DNA of 36,091 nucleotides from Solobacterium sp. (GTDB lineage Bacteria > Bacillota_I > Bacilli_A > Erysipelotrichales > Erysipelotrichaceae), in NCBI GenBank assembly GCA_017469885.1, contig JAFUFO010000042.1, positions 1 through 36,091 of the forward strand, read 5' to 3'. The position numbers were made by a program, and so were the translations under genes. The notes below the pieces were generated by a model, which was not told the DNA's origin, searched no databases, and worked only from the letters and a program-made list of their open reading frames with translations. Below, in pieces: positions 8,436-16,001 of this stretch. Within the stretch, counting starts at the first letter, position 1. The number at the start of each line of letters is the position of its first letter.

Positions 8436-8883
8436 TTACATCATGGATCTTCGCAGGATCGTCGGAAAACGTCCCCTTCTGCAGTGTGCAGCAAGCGTGA
8501 TCATCATCAACGAACATGGCGAGCTCCTGCTTGGAAAACGCACCGACAATCAGAAGTGGGGATATTCCGGCGGCTCGATGAACCTCGGAGAAAGCGTAGA
8601 AGACTGCGCCCGGCGGGAACTGCTGGAAGAAATGAACCTCATCGCAGATGAACTGGAATTCTTTATGATCAACTCCGGGGAGGAGACCCACTACATCTAT
8701 CCGAACGGAGATGAGGTATATAACGTCGAAATTGTCTATCTCTGCCGGAAGTATCACGGCGACATGCGTCCACAGGAGAGTGAGCTCTCAGAGCTCCGCT
8801 TCTTCTCACCGGAACAGCTTCCGGAAGTCTCCGAACCGATCATTCCGGTATTCCGGGAATATCAGAAACGGATTCCTCATTGA
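8428..8883 (+). CDS. Nudix hydrolase
   Basis: A 151-residue Nudix pyrophosphohydrolase. The Nudix box runs from Gly49 to Leu71 (GSMNLGE, then RELLEEMNL); all metal-binding Glu positions are present, but the late Gly of the consensus is Asn70. The substrate is a nucleoside-diphosphate-linked compound that cannot be named from sequence. The gene starts inside the end of the Na/Pi cotransporter gene, with GGAG upstream, and ends at a clear terminator, so the two form a two-gene operon. Confidence 0.9.
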   Translation: MSDYIMDLRRIVGKRPLLQCAASVIIINEHGELLLGKRTDNQKWGYSGGSMNLGESVEDCARRELLEEMNLIADELEFFMINSGEETHYIYPNGDEVYNVEIVYLCRKYHGDMRPQESELSELRFFSPEQLPEVSEPIIPVFREYQKRIPH

Positions 8884-8897
8884 GGAATCTGTTTTTT
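8871..8897 (+). terminator. Terminator of the Na/Pi-Nudix operon
   Basis: GATTCCTCA pairs with TGAGGAATC (8871-8889) and is followed by GTTTTTT. The left arm lies inside the last codons of the Nudix gene. Confidence 0.85.
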
Positions 8898-8988
8898 CAT
8901 GCGGAGAAGTCCGCTTCATCCCGTATAATGAGAACGCAGAAAGCCGGTTTTCCGGCATGATAATACAGCAGGAAAGGATTTAACCATT

Positions 8989-10158
8989 ATGAGCAGATAC
9001 GACACTGATTTCAGCAAGATGCGGTTCAGCACCCGTGCCGTCAAGGCCGGTGAAGGACCTGATCCCGTTACCCGGGCGATGAATACCCCGATTTATGAAA
9101 CCTCCACCTACGGCTATGAAACCGCCGAGCAGTATGATGAGATGCTGGCGAGAGGCGCAGAGTGGGAACCGGATCTGTATATTTACAGCCGCACCACCAA
9201 CCCGACCACAAACGCCCTGGAGAAAAAGGTCATGGCGCTTGAGCACGCCGAAGATGCGGTTATTACTGCCTGCGGTATGGCAGCCATCTCCAATGCCCTG
9301 CTTTCCAATCTGAATGCGGGCGATCATGTCATCTGTTCGGATGACACCTTCATGTGCACTTCCAGCATGTTTGCGGACATCCTGCCGTCCAAGGGAATTG
9401 AAACTTCCCGCGTTGAGATCCTCGATCTTTCCAACATTGAAAAAGCAATGCGTCCGAATACCAAAGTGGTCTATCTCGAGGCGCTTTCCAACCCGCAGCT
9501 GAAGCTTGCGGATATTCCGGCAATTGCGGAACTTGCGCACGCCCATGGCTGCAAGTTCATCGTCGACAACACCTTCCTCTCCCCGTGTGTCATGCGTCCG
9601 CTTGACTGGGGCGCAGACATCGTCGTCCACTCCGGCACCAAGTATTATGTCGGTCACGGTGATGCATTATGCGGCATCGTTGCCGGAAGCCGGGAAGACA
9701 TCAACCGGGTGCGCTACTACTATGACAACCTCGGTTCCCATATCAGTCCGTATGACGCATGGCTTGCGCTGCGTAGTGTACGGACCATGCCGCTGCGTCT
9801 GAAGCAGCAGTCCGAAAATGCCATGACCCTTGCGAAATGGTTTGAGGCAAGACCGGAAGTCGACTTCGTCACCTATCCGGGTCTGGAATCCCACCACCAG
9901 CATGAGATTGCGAAGAAGCTTTTCGTCAATGGCAACTTCGGCGGCATGCTGTGTGTGCATCTCAAGGGCGGCTATGAAGAAATGTGCAGATTCTGCGATG
10001 CCACAAAGATTCCGCCGATCGCGACCAGCCTTGGTGATGTGGTAACACTGATGTTCCCGAAGAAGGCATACAACAACCTGATCCGCATCTCCTGCGGATG
10101 CGAAGATGTCAACGATCTGATCGAAGACTTCGAACAGGCGTTTGCGCAGTGCAAGTAA
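8989..10158 (+). CDS. Trans-sulfuration family PLP enzyme (methionine gamma-lyase / cystathionine synthase-lyase like)
   Basis: A 389-residue Cys/Met-metabolism PLP enzyme. Seen: YSRTTNPT (66-73, phosphate-binding from the neighbouring subunit), CGMAAIS (95-101), VDNTF (192-196, Asp193 contacting the PLP nitrogen), and HSGTKYYVGHGD (214-225), with Lys218 as the Schiff-base lysine. The family includes cystathionine gamma-synthase, cystathionine gamma-lyase, O-acetylhomoserine sulfhydrylase and methionine gamma-lyase, which cannot be separated with confidence by eye. AGGAAAGG lies upstream. It is a single-gene unit between two terminators with no other sulfur-metabolism gene beside it. Confidence 0.88.
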   Translation: MSRYDTDFSKMRFSTRAVKAGEGPDPVTRAMNTPIYETSTYGYETAEQYDEMLARGAEWEPDLYIYSRTTNPTTNALEKKVMALEHAEDAVITACGMAAISNALLSNLNAGDHVICSDDTFMCTSSMFADILPSKGIETSRVEILDLSNIEKAMRPNTKVVYLEALSNPQLKLADIPAIAELAHAHGCKFIVDNTFLSPCVMRPLDWGADIVVHSGTKYYVGHGDALCGIVAGSREDINRVRYYYDNLGSHISPYDAWLALRSVRTMPLRLKQQSENAMTLAKWFEARPEVDFVTYPGLESHHQHEIAKKLFVNGNFGGMLCVHLKGGYEEMCRFCDATKIPPIATSLGDVVTLMFPKKAYNNLIRISCGCEDVNDLIEDFEQAFAQCK

Positions 10159-10181
10159 TTACTCCGTACATAACACTAAGA

Positions 10182-10220
10182 AGAGCGGATTCCCATTGCA
10201 TGAGAGTCCGCTCTCTTTTT
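10182..10220 (+). terminator. Terminator of the PLP-enzyme gene
   Basis: AGAGCGGA (10182-10189) pairs with TCCGCTCT (10207-10214) across a 17-base loop, then CTTTTTG. It may also weakly serve the convergent Rpn gene. Confidence 0.8.
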
Positions 10221-10247
10221 GTTCTGAATCGTTTTTTCGATAAACCA

Positions 10248-11264
10248 TCAAGTTTGTTTTGCCTGCGTTTCGTCTTTAATGGATGCCAGAAACCCCGGTG
10301 TTACTTTAACAACCTTCAGAACAAAAGACTCATCAACCCCTTCCTGAAGCATTGCCCGTACAACATCTGCCTTGTTTTTGTTTATGCCTTCTTCCCGGCC
10401 TTTTTCCAGACCTTTTTCCAGACCTTTCTCCAGGCCTTTTTTCAGGCCCTTTTTCAAGCCTTCCTCCCATGCTTCTTCACTAAGCTTCCGTTTCAGATTC
10501 TCGAACTGTCTTGCGTCACCCTCTGGATCCAGCAGCATTCCCACAATCCTCCCCTGTTCTGCCAGAATGCAGTCCCGTGTCACATAGTCCTCCGGAAGCT
10601 CCCGGATTGTCTGTTCGATTGCCTCTCTCAGACTTATCCCCTGTTCTTTCTTCCTGCGGATGGTTGATACGATCCATGTGTATTCTTCCAGCGGCTTACA
10701 CCTGGCCTGCATTGCTTTGTTCTTCCCGGAATTGATATTTATGACATGAACAACCACTTCCAGGTCATATGATTTACCAATTCCTTCATCACGATTATTC
10801 GTATCATAATTATTGCTTAATTTCAACACGGTGTTCTCTGAAACCTCTTTGTTAATCCCGTTGTAAAACACGTAGAACTTCGGACGCGGGATTTTCAAAA
10901 GCGCAGTGTGATATACCGCTTTCTTATCGATGATTCCCGCGATCTGCTTCGCCGCATATTCCAGCATCCGCACCGGCATATTCGGTGTCCATGTTGACTG
11001 GTGCTCAAAAAAGCTCAGAACACTTCCATAGAGAAAGACCACGTCTTCCTGTACTTTGAGAAAGAGGATATTGTTGGAATCGTGCAATTCCAGTTTCTCC
11101 GGATCCCGGTAGTCCGTACCGTTAATCGCATTGAACAGTGACAGTGTCCATTCCTTATGGTCCTTGTTTCCAAACAGGAAGCGAAACAGGCTGTCCTTGT
11201 ATTGGCGGTTTGATGTCATGGATTTTTGTGCAGTTGGTTTCTTTTTTCTTTTTCGCTGTTTCAT
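10248..11264 (-). CDS. Rpn-family PD-(D/E)XK nuclease / putative transposase
   Basis: A 338-residue protein of the Rpn (recombination-promoting nuclease, formerly transposase_31) family. After a basic N-terminus comes the typical opening SNRQYKDSLFRFLFGNKD, then FLYGSVLSFFEHQST and RMLEYAAKQI in the nuclease fold. The C-terminal tail holds the family's Lys-Gly repeats (KKGLKKGLEKGLEKGLEKG). In E. coli these proteins are DNA endonucleases that stimulate RecA-independent recombination, and some relatives act in phage defence. The start at 11264 is set by AGGAGG ten bases upstream; the frame stays open for 69 more codons but that stretch holds a terminator. It is a lone gene without other transposon parts. 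Confidence 0.82.
   Translation of the reverse strand: MKQRKRKKKPTAQKSMTSNRQYKDSLFRFLFGNKDHKEWTLSLFNAINGTDYRDPEKLELHDSNNILFLKVQEDVVFLYGSVLSFFEHQSTWTPNMPVRMLEYAAKQIAGIIDKKAVYHTALLKIPRPKFYVFYNGINKEVSENTVLKLSNNYDTNNRDEGIGKSYDLEVVVHVININSGKNKAMQARCKPLEEYTWIVSTIRRKKEQGISLREAIEQTIRELPEDYVTRDCILAEQGRIVGMLLDPEGDARQFENLKRKLSEEAWEEGLKKGLKKGLEKGLEKGLEKGREEGINKNKADVVRAMLQEGVDESFVLKVVKVTPGFLASIKDETQAKQT
10391..10470 (-). repeat. 12-base tandem repeats encoding Lys-Gly tail of the Rpn protein
   Basis: About six imperfect copies of a 12-base unit, read on the plus strand as CAGACCTTTTTC-like and encoding four residues such as GLEK. Because the unit is a multiple of three, gain or loss of copies keeps frame. 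This tail is typical of the family, so the repeats are expected, but copy number may vary between strains. Confidence 0.75.
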
Positions 11265-11354
11265 CTGAAGATTACCTCCTGTACTTCTTATTGCCTTCCA
11301 GTTTGAAAATCCCCTGCCTTCGGTTAAAACTTTTTTTATTTTTTCCGTCATATG

Positions 11355-11377
11355 AAAAACCTGCCGTTCCCGGCAGG
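11355..11377 (-). terminator. Hairpin terminator between SseB-like and Rpn genes
   Basis: On the minus strand CCTGCC, a 6-base loop and GGCAGG are followed by TTTTTC. It lies about 90 bases before the Rpn start. It most likely ends the SseB-like transcript; alternatively it is an attenuator in the Rpn leader. Confidence 0.7.
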
Positions 11378-11595
11378 CTCCATTTGAATTCAACATCATT
11401 GCTGGTTTTTCCAACTGTTTCAGAACATCCTCCGGAATCTTTGCCATGATATTTTTCCGGATTTTTTCCATTACTTCAGGGCTATTAATTATATCCAGTT
11501 TTCTTCTCCTTTGCCTATATTATATACGTCGTTCCGGTTCAAAACCCATGGTTGTAAGGGGTACTTTAACACTTCTTTCCTTCTGTAAGCTGTTC

Positions 11596-12405
11596 TCATG
11601 CGAACAGAAACCGCTTCTGTTTCCGGTAGATCGGGTTTCCTCTGGCCGCTTTCTTTCCGGTCGGACTGTTATATTCCATCATATCCACATACATTCCGTT
11701 ATGGATATGCGGCACAGCCGCATCGGCGATGCCCTTGAATACTTCATCCGGATTGCCGGTATGATCCACGATCAGAAGATAACTCTGTTCGCCGTCTTTA
11801 ATCATCAGCTTCAGCCAGATTGCGTTGATCGTTTTGTCGCTTTCCGCATGCGCATTGATTGCCTGAATCATTTCATACGGCACCTCCGCAGGATCACCGA
11901 TCTGCACGGTGGTGTCCTTTTTGATTTCCTGTTTTGACACGCCGTTCAGTGTGATCTCCTTCTGCATCTTCATATGCGCAAGATTGGGCGGTGTGATCAC
12001 AACATTATCCGTAAACGGATTGATGACCGCACCGGCGTGCCCGCCTGTGATTGCGGCGATATCATCAAAGCCGACGATCAGGGTCTGCACATTCCGGTCT
12101 TTATACATATCCCCGGCATACAGGGAAGGCCAGTCGGTAAATACCGGCATGAACGTGTTTCCCTTCTGATCATTGAACATCACAAAGGTCAGCCGGGTAT
12201 CTTTCTGAATGACGGCTTTTCCGTCTTCATGCACTTCCACCGCATTCGGATCCAGCTGTATGACCGCAAGCAGCTGTGCATGCAGTGCAACCTCCTCCGC
12301 AATCCGGTTGTTTACGGAAGCCTGCCCATCCGGGGCAGTGTTCTTCCGTTCCTCCAGCAACGCCCGCAGTTTCGGATTCTCTATGGGTTTGTTCACATCA
12401 GTCAT
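11596..12405 (-). CDS. SseB-family protein
   Basis: A 269-residue cytoplasmic protein of the SseB (enhanced serine sensitivity) family, with no membrane segment. The N-terminal half carries the SseB core (FVMFNDQKGNTFMPVFTDWPSL, then VINPFTDNVVI), and the C-terminal half (from about residue 155) resembles the SseB C-terminal domain. The molecular function of this family is not established. The start at 12405 follows GGGAGG; the nine codons upstream are unlikely. It is divergent from the small peptide gene at 12546. Confidence 0.8.
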   Translation of the reverse strand: MTDVNKPIENPKLRALLEERKNTAPDGQASVNNRIAEEVALHAQLLAVIQLDPNAVEVHEDGKAVIQKDTRLTFVMFNDQKGNTFMPVFTDWPSLYAGDMYKDRNVQTLIVGFDDIAAITGGHAGAVINPFTDNVVITPPNLAHMKMQKEITLNGVSKQEIKKDTTVQIGDPAEVPYEMIQAINAHAESDKTINAIWLKLMIKDGEQSYLLIVDHTGNPDEVFKGIADAAVPHIHNGMYVDMMEYNSPTGKKAARGNPIYRKQKRFLFA

Positions 12406-12500
12406 CGGTATTGTCCTCCCTGAGCTGTACACATCCGTTATTCAGATTCATTGTAATGCTTTTCCTCTTCCCCATTCATGGATGAAGGGACGCAATTCCG

Positions 12501-12506
12501 TATAAT
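12501..12506 (+). promoter_or_regulatory. -10 box for the small-peptide genes
   Basis: A perfect TATAAT about 40 bases before the 61-codon gene. No good -35 match is seen at 17 bases, so an activator or an extended context may be involved. Confidence 0.45.
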
Positions 12507-12545
12507 GAATATATCCGATACAACCTTTTGACAAGGAGGACAATC

Positions 12546-12731
12546 ATGGAAAAGGAAATGATCAGAGATGAATCACTGCTTGAAGTAAACGGCGGCAGCT
12601 GGACCCTCGAAACACTTACACCGGAAGAACGTGAAGAATTCATGAGGGTCAATCAGGACCTGACCGACAACTGGAACTATGTCGCATACAACGATTTCAT
12701 CCGGCGGATGAATGCGAAATACGGTGAATAA
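12546..12731 (+). CDS. Small peptide with double-glycine-leader-like N-terminus
   Basis: A 61-residue peptide of no recognised family. It begins after an ideal AAGGAGG-6-ATG. Residues 8-17 (DESLLEVNGG) look like the leader end of peptides cleaved after Gly-Gly by C39-peptidase transporters. The putative mature part (SWTLETLTPEERE onward, 44 residues) is rich in acidic and aromatic residues (two Trp, two Tyr), which is unlike most cationic bacteriocins. No peptidase-transporter or immunity gene is recognisable in the window. It is followed 32 bases later by a second small gene. An alternative is a plain cytoplasmic protein in which NGG is coincidental. A TTG start at 12528 was rejected. Confidence 0.7.
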   Translation: MEKEMIRDESLLEVNGGSWTLETLTPEEREEFMRVNQDLTDNWNYVAYNDFIRRMNAKYGE

Positions 12732-12763
12732 TTCCGGAACAGTCCTGGGAGAAGGAAACGGAT

Positions 12764-12940
12764 ATGGCGATCGCTGCGTACAAATCATTATCTGACGAGC
12801 AAATGAAGCAGCTGGGGTACAGTCACGATGCGGAAGGTCTCATAGCCTGCCTTGCGTCCGAAACAATCGAAGACAAACGATACGAAGCCACACCGGAAGA
12901 ATTCGAACAGCTTGCCAGCTACATCCGCAGTCATTACTGA
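12764..12940 (+). CDS. Hypothetical 58-residue protein
   Basis: An acidic 58-residue protein beginning MAIAAYKSLSDEQMKQLG and ending ASYIRSHY. GGGAGAAGGA stands upstream of the ATG and a terminator closes the gene 26 bases after the stop. No family is recognised. Short helix-prone segments are separated by TPEEFEQL, which resembles the TPEEREEF segment of the 61-residue neighbour, hinting at a related fold or shared origin. It is probably co-transcribed with that neighbour and could be a second peptide or a small partner/immunity protein (inference). Confidence 0.65.
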   Translation: MAIAAYKSLSDEQMKQLGYSHDAEGLIACLASETIEDKRYEATPEEFEQLASYIRSHY

Positions 12941-12965
12941 GCTCTGCAGTAAACGTTATTACCGG

Positions 12966-12992
12966 GGCGATTCTGACAGAATCGCCTTTTCC
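12966..12992 (+). terminator. Terminator of the small-peptide operon
   Basis: GGCGATTCT, a 3-base loop and AGAATCGCC (12966-12986) are followed by TTTTCC. Together with 12501 it delimits a two-gene transcript of about 470 bases. Confidence 0.8.
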
Positions 12993-13000
12993 TATGCACT

Positions 13001-13033
13001 AAAAAACGAACCTGCCATGAGGACAGATTCGTT
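13001..13033 (-). terminator. Terminator of rplK-rplA
   Basis: On the minus strand AACGAATCTG pairs with CAGGTTCGTT (one G-U pair), then TTTTAG. Since it follows rplA at once, rplJ-rplL are not in this transcript. Confidence 0.75.
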
Positions 13034-13051
13034 CTTTGCGATACTCAATGA

Positions 13052-13729
13052 TTACTCAACAGTAACCTTGATGCCCGGGCCCATCGTGGAAGCGACGGTA
13101 ACGGACTTGATGTAGGCACCCTTGACGGTAGCCGGCTTAACCTTGACGATCTGGTTGTACAGCGCCTTGAAGTTCTGAGCCAGTGCTTCATCGGAGAAGG
13201 AGCACTTTCCGATCAGAACGTTGACGTTTCCATCCTTATCGGTACGGTATTCAACTTTACCCTTCTTGATCTCTTCGATCGCCTGGGCAACGTTCGGTGT
13301 AACGGTTCCTGTCTTAGGGTTCGGCATGAGGCCTTTCGGACCGAGGAGCTTACCGAGCTTACCGAGCTGCCCCATCATATCCGGAGTCGCTACGATGATA
13401 TCGAAATCGAACCATCCGCCCTGGATCTTCTCCAGCATGTCCTTGCCGCCGACATAGTCAGCACCTGCATTCTTTGCTTCCTCTTCCTTCGGTCCCTGTG
13501 TGATAACGAGAACCTTACGGGACTTACCGGTACCGTTCGGGAGAACCATCGCACCACGGATGTTCTGTTCTGCCTGACGCGGATCGATATTCAGGTTGAA
13601 GCAAGCCTCAACTGAGGAATCAAACTTTGTAACACTTGTCTCTTTTGCAAGCTTTACCGCTTCCTGGTAATCGTATGTCTTATGACGATCGATCTTGGCA
13701 AGCGCCTCATTATACTTCTTTCCAGCCAT
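13052..13729 (-). CDS. rplA: 50S ribosomal protein L1
   Basis: A 225-residue L1, the usual bacterial length. It forms the L1 stalk that moves deacylated tRNA out of the E site and commonly represses its own operon. Family landmarks: [12 protein letters not shown] near the start, [17 protein letters not shown] in the middle, and the conserved tail [19 protein letters not shown]. The start at 13729 follows GGGAGG at 7 bases and lies two bases after the rplK stop. Downstream there is a terminator instead of the usual rplJ-rplL. Confidence 0.98.
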   Translation of the reverse strand: MAGKKYNEALAKIDRHKTYDYQEAVKLAKETSVTKFDSSVEACFNLNIDPRQAEQNIRGAMVLPNGTGKSRKVLVITQGPKEEEAKNAGADYVGGKDMLEKIQGGWFDFDIIVATPDMMGQLGKLGKLLGPKGLMPNPKTGTVTPNVAQAIEEIKKGKVEYRTDKDGNVNVLIGKCSFSDEALAQNFKALYNQIVKVKPATVKGAYIKSVTVASTMGPGIKVTVE

Positions 13730-13731
13730 GA

Positions 13732-14154
13732 TTACGCCTCCCATCCTTCAATGGTAATACCCATGTTGCGGGCAGTACCGGCAACGATACGCATCGCTGC
13801 TTCAACATCGTTCGCATTGAGATCCGGCATCTTGTACTCAGCGATTTCGCGGAGCTGTGCTTCCGTGATCTTTCCGGCCTTGACGGTCTTCGGTGTGCCG
13901 CTTGCCTTGTCAATGCCTGCAGCCTTCTTGAGAAGAACCGCAGCCGGTGTTGTCTTGATCACAAAGTCGAATGTCTTGTCTTCATACGCTGTGATGATGA
14001 CAGGAACGATGTCGCCCTTACGATCCTTGGTAGCGTCGTTGAACGCTGTGCAGAACTGCGGCATGTTGATGCCGGCAGAAGCGAGTGCAGGTCCCGGTTT
14101 AGCGCCGCCTGCAGGGAACTGAAGCTTGCAGATTTTCGCAACTTTCTTTGCCAT
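13732..14154 (-). CDS. rplK: 50S ribosomal protein L11
   Basis: A 140-residue L11, full length, part of the GTPase-associated centre. Landmarks: [21 protein letters not shown] at the N-terminal domain and the RNA-binding domain ending [19 protein letters not shown] precedes the ATG at 14154. It is the first gene of an rplK-rplA pair, with its own promoter and structured leader; secE and nusG, its common upstream neighbours, are absent here. Confidence 0.98.
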   Translation of the reverse strand: MAKKVAKICKLQFPAGGAKPGPALASAGINMPQFCTAFNDATKDRKGDIVPVIITAYEDKTFDFVIKTTPAAVLLKKAAGIDKASGTPKTVKAGKITEAQLREIAEYKMPDLNANDVEAAMRIVAGTARNMGITIEGWEA

Positions 14155-14186
14155 GTGGCATTCCTCCTTTTCTGTTAGAAAGTCCA

Positions 14187-14229
14187 CATGCAGTGGTAAT
14201 CGGATGAGCTGCTCATCCTCCCACGCATG
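14187..14229 (-). promoter_or_regulatory. Structured rplK leader, candidate L1-binding operator
   Basis: On the minus strand CATGCGTGG closes with CCAC-U-GCATG (one bulged base) around an inner hairpin GGATGAGC/GCTCATCC, with the internal strands GGA and GATTA unpaired. An upper helix, asymmetric loop and GTGG/CCAC helix just before the rplK ribosome site is what autogenous L1 sites look like. Binding is inferred, not shown. Confidence 0.6.
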
Positions 14230-14256
14230 CGCACACAAAAAATCGTGTGCCTTTCA

Positions 14257-14285
14257 ATCATAGGCAATTTGCCCTTCTCCGTCAA
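14257..14285 (-). promoter_or_regulatory. rplK-rplA promoter
   Basis: On the minus strand TTGACG (14280-14285), a 17-base spacer and TATGAT (14257-14262). Transcription would begin near 14250, at a small hairpin (GCACAC/GTGTGC, 14231-14250), leaving a leader of about 95 bases. Confidence 0.85.
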
Positions 14286-14386
14286 CAGAAACTTATTTTA
14301 ATTTACATATAAAGGGGTTTGTTCTTCGGATTTTGTTTCCATGCACGCTGTTCCATGCAGGAATCGTTATATAATTTTAACTGTTT

Positions 14387-15172
14387 ATGACACATGACCA
14401 TCTCGAACACATAAAACATGTAAAGATCCGCGCTGTGGATCTCGAGGCATTTGAACGGCAGTTTTCCCGCCGCTACCGCATCAAGAAAATCGTGAATGCG
14501 ATTATCAGTTTTGTCATTGTTTTCTGCGGTGTCACTGCCGTACTGTATTCCATATTTATATTCCACAACAATCTGTTCAACCGCATGCGCTTTATGACCT
14601 TTGACGGAACACTGTTCACGACGGTGATCTCACTCCTCTCCGGCATTGTCTTTCTGCGTGAAGCGAAAGACGGCAGTGAAGTCACCAACCGGAACGTCTA
14701 TTTCCTGCGGCTTTCTGCGGCGACCACGGAATTTGTGATTTTCACTGTCGTTATGGTCGGCCTTACCCCGCTGGTACCGGATCTGCCGGATGTCACTTCC
14801 TATACCGGTATCATGATGCATCTGGTCATACCGACATTGATGGTGACGAGCTTTGTGATCAATGACGCACCGCTCGGCAAACTGAAGCCGCTGGAGCCGT
14901 TCTACGGCACGATGTATATCACATTGTACGCGCTGATCATGTTTGTGCTGTTCGGGCTTCGGATCCTGCCATCCAGCCTGGCACCGTATTCATTTCTGGA
15001 TTTCGACAACACCGGATGGGGCTTCAAACTGATCTGTCTTACCGGAATCTATGTTGTCGGCTACTTCATATCTCTGGCACTGGCGTCTTTGAATAACCAG
15101 CTGTCATGGATCTGGTTCTTCGATTTTCGGAAACTGCGGAACAGACAGTCCCGCAGTAAGGGGAGGAAATAA
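14387..15172 (+). CDS. Multi-pass membrane protein, Pr6Pr-like
   Basis: A 261-residue integral membrane protein with about six helices (first at about residues 37-60). The segment HLVIPTLMVTSFVIND and the late APYSFLDFDNTGWGF resemble the Pr6Pr family of bacterial six-helix proteins, whose function is unknown. The last 20 residues are strongly basic and cytoplasmic. No Shine-Dalgarno sequence precedes the ATG; a TATAAT at 14370-14375 lies only 11 bases upstream, so the mRNA may be nearly leaderless. Three bases separate it from the YwaF-like gene. Family assignment is moderate; membrane topology is clear. Confidence 0.7.
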   Translation: MTHDHLEHIKHVKIRAVDLEAFERQFSRRYRIKKIVNAIISFVIVFCGVTAVLYSIFIFHNNLFNRMRFMTFDGTLFTTVISLLSGIVFLREAKDGSEVTNRNVYFLRLSAATTEFVIFTVVMVGLTPLVPDLPDVTSYTGIMMHLVIPTLMVTSFVINDAPLGKLKPLEPFYGTMYITLYALIMFVLFGLRILPSSLAPYSFLDFDNTGWGFKLICLTGIYVVGYFISLALASLNNQLSWIWFFDFRKLRNRQSRSKGRK

Positions 15173-15175
15173 ATT

Positions 15176-15937
15176 ATGTTTTCCTGGCAGCACTTTGTAT
15201 GGCTCGGTATCTGTGCGCTGATGGTTGCCGCAATGGTTACAGCTGCGGCACGGAAGAAGCCTTCTCTCCAGCAGATTCTTACCAGCGCATGTGTCATCTC
15301 ATTTCTTTCCGAACTTACCAAGATGATCAGCGTCATCGATCTGGTTCCCTCTTCAGGCGGTGAGCTTCTTCTTCCGTATCTTCCGATGAACCACATGCCG
15401 CTTCATTTCTGTTCCATTCAGATTCTGTTTATTTTTTATACACGGTTCACAAAAAACAGGCAGAAGCGGGATGCCATGCTCAGCTTCATGTATCCCACCG
15501 CGCTGTGCGGCGCGATCCTGGCGCTCGCAATGCCTTCCATTTTTCAGACATCCATAACCCCGGACCAGGCATTTACTTCCCTGCTTTCCTATCAGTTCTT
15601 TATCTTCCATTCCATGCTGATTGCGTTAAGCATCCTGATCGTCCGCTCCGGCGAGGTTGAGTTCAGCCGGAAAACGATGATACGGACCATGCTGATTGTG
15701 ATTGCGCTCGGAATTCTGTCCATCTATCTCAACTCCCTGCTCGCAAGTCCGACCTATGATGACGGAAAGCTTGTCAGTGTGGACTTCATGACCAACTTCT
15801 TCTTCACCACCCAGAACCCGCTCGGCATCCGCCTTACCGCAATCTGGCAGTGGTGGCTGTATCTGATTATCATCACTGTCCTTGCATGCCTGGCGGTATT
15901 CCTCTGCTATGTGCCGCTGCTTCGGAAAGTGAAGTAA
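15176..15937 (+). CDS. YwaF/TMEM164-like integral membrane protein
   Basis: A 253-residue membrane protein with about seven helices. The segment MPLHFCSIQIL after the second helix is the signature of the YwaF family (the bacterial relatives of TMEM164), and the WQWWLYLIII helix near the end fits. The biochemical role of the bacterial members is not established. GGGGAGG stands before the ATG. It is co-transcribed with the Pr6Pr-like gene and ends at a terminator, so these two form a membrane-protein operon. Confidence 0.75.
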   Translation: MFSWQHFVWLGICALMVAAMVTAAARKKPSLQQILTSACVISFLSELTKMISVIDLVPSSGGELLLPYLPMNHMPLHFCSIQILFIFYTRFTKNRQKRDAMLSFMYPTALCGAILALAMPSIFQTSITPDQAFTSLLSYQFFIFHSMLIALSILIVRSGEVEFSRKTMIRTMLIVIALGILSIYLNSLLASPTYDDGKLVSVDFMTNFFFTTQNPLGIRLTAIWQWWLYLIIITVLACLAVFLCYVPLLRKVK

Positions 15938-15967
15938 TATCAGGCAGGTCCATCTCATTACGAAAGA

Positions 15968-15992
15968 AACCGCACTTGGATGCGGTTTTTCT
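15968..15992 (+). terminator. Terminator, probably used from both sides
   Basis: AACCGCA (6-base loop) TGCGGTT, then TTTCTT. On the minus strand the same stem is followed by TCTTTC, so it may also end the convergent EamA gene. Confidence 0.8.
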
Positions 15993-16001
15993 TATACGCG
16001 T

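Noticed and set aside
10248-11264. Insertion sequence carrying the Rpn gene
   Set aside because: No terminal inverted repeats or target duplications were found around it; Rpn genes are usually not flanked by transposon ends.
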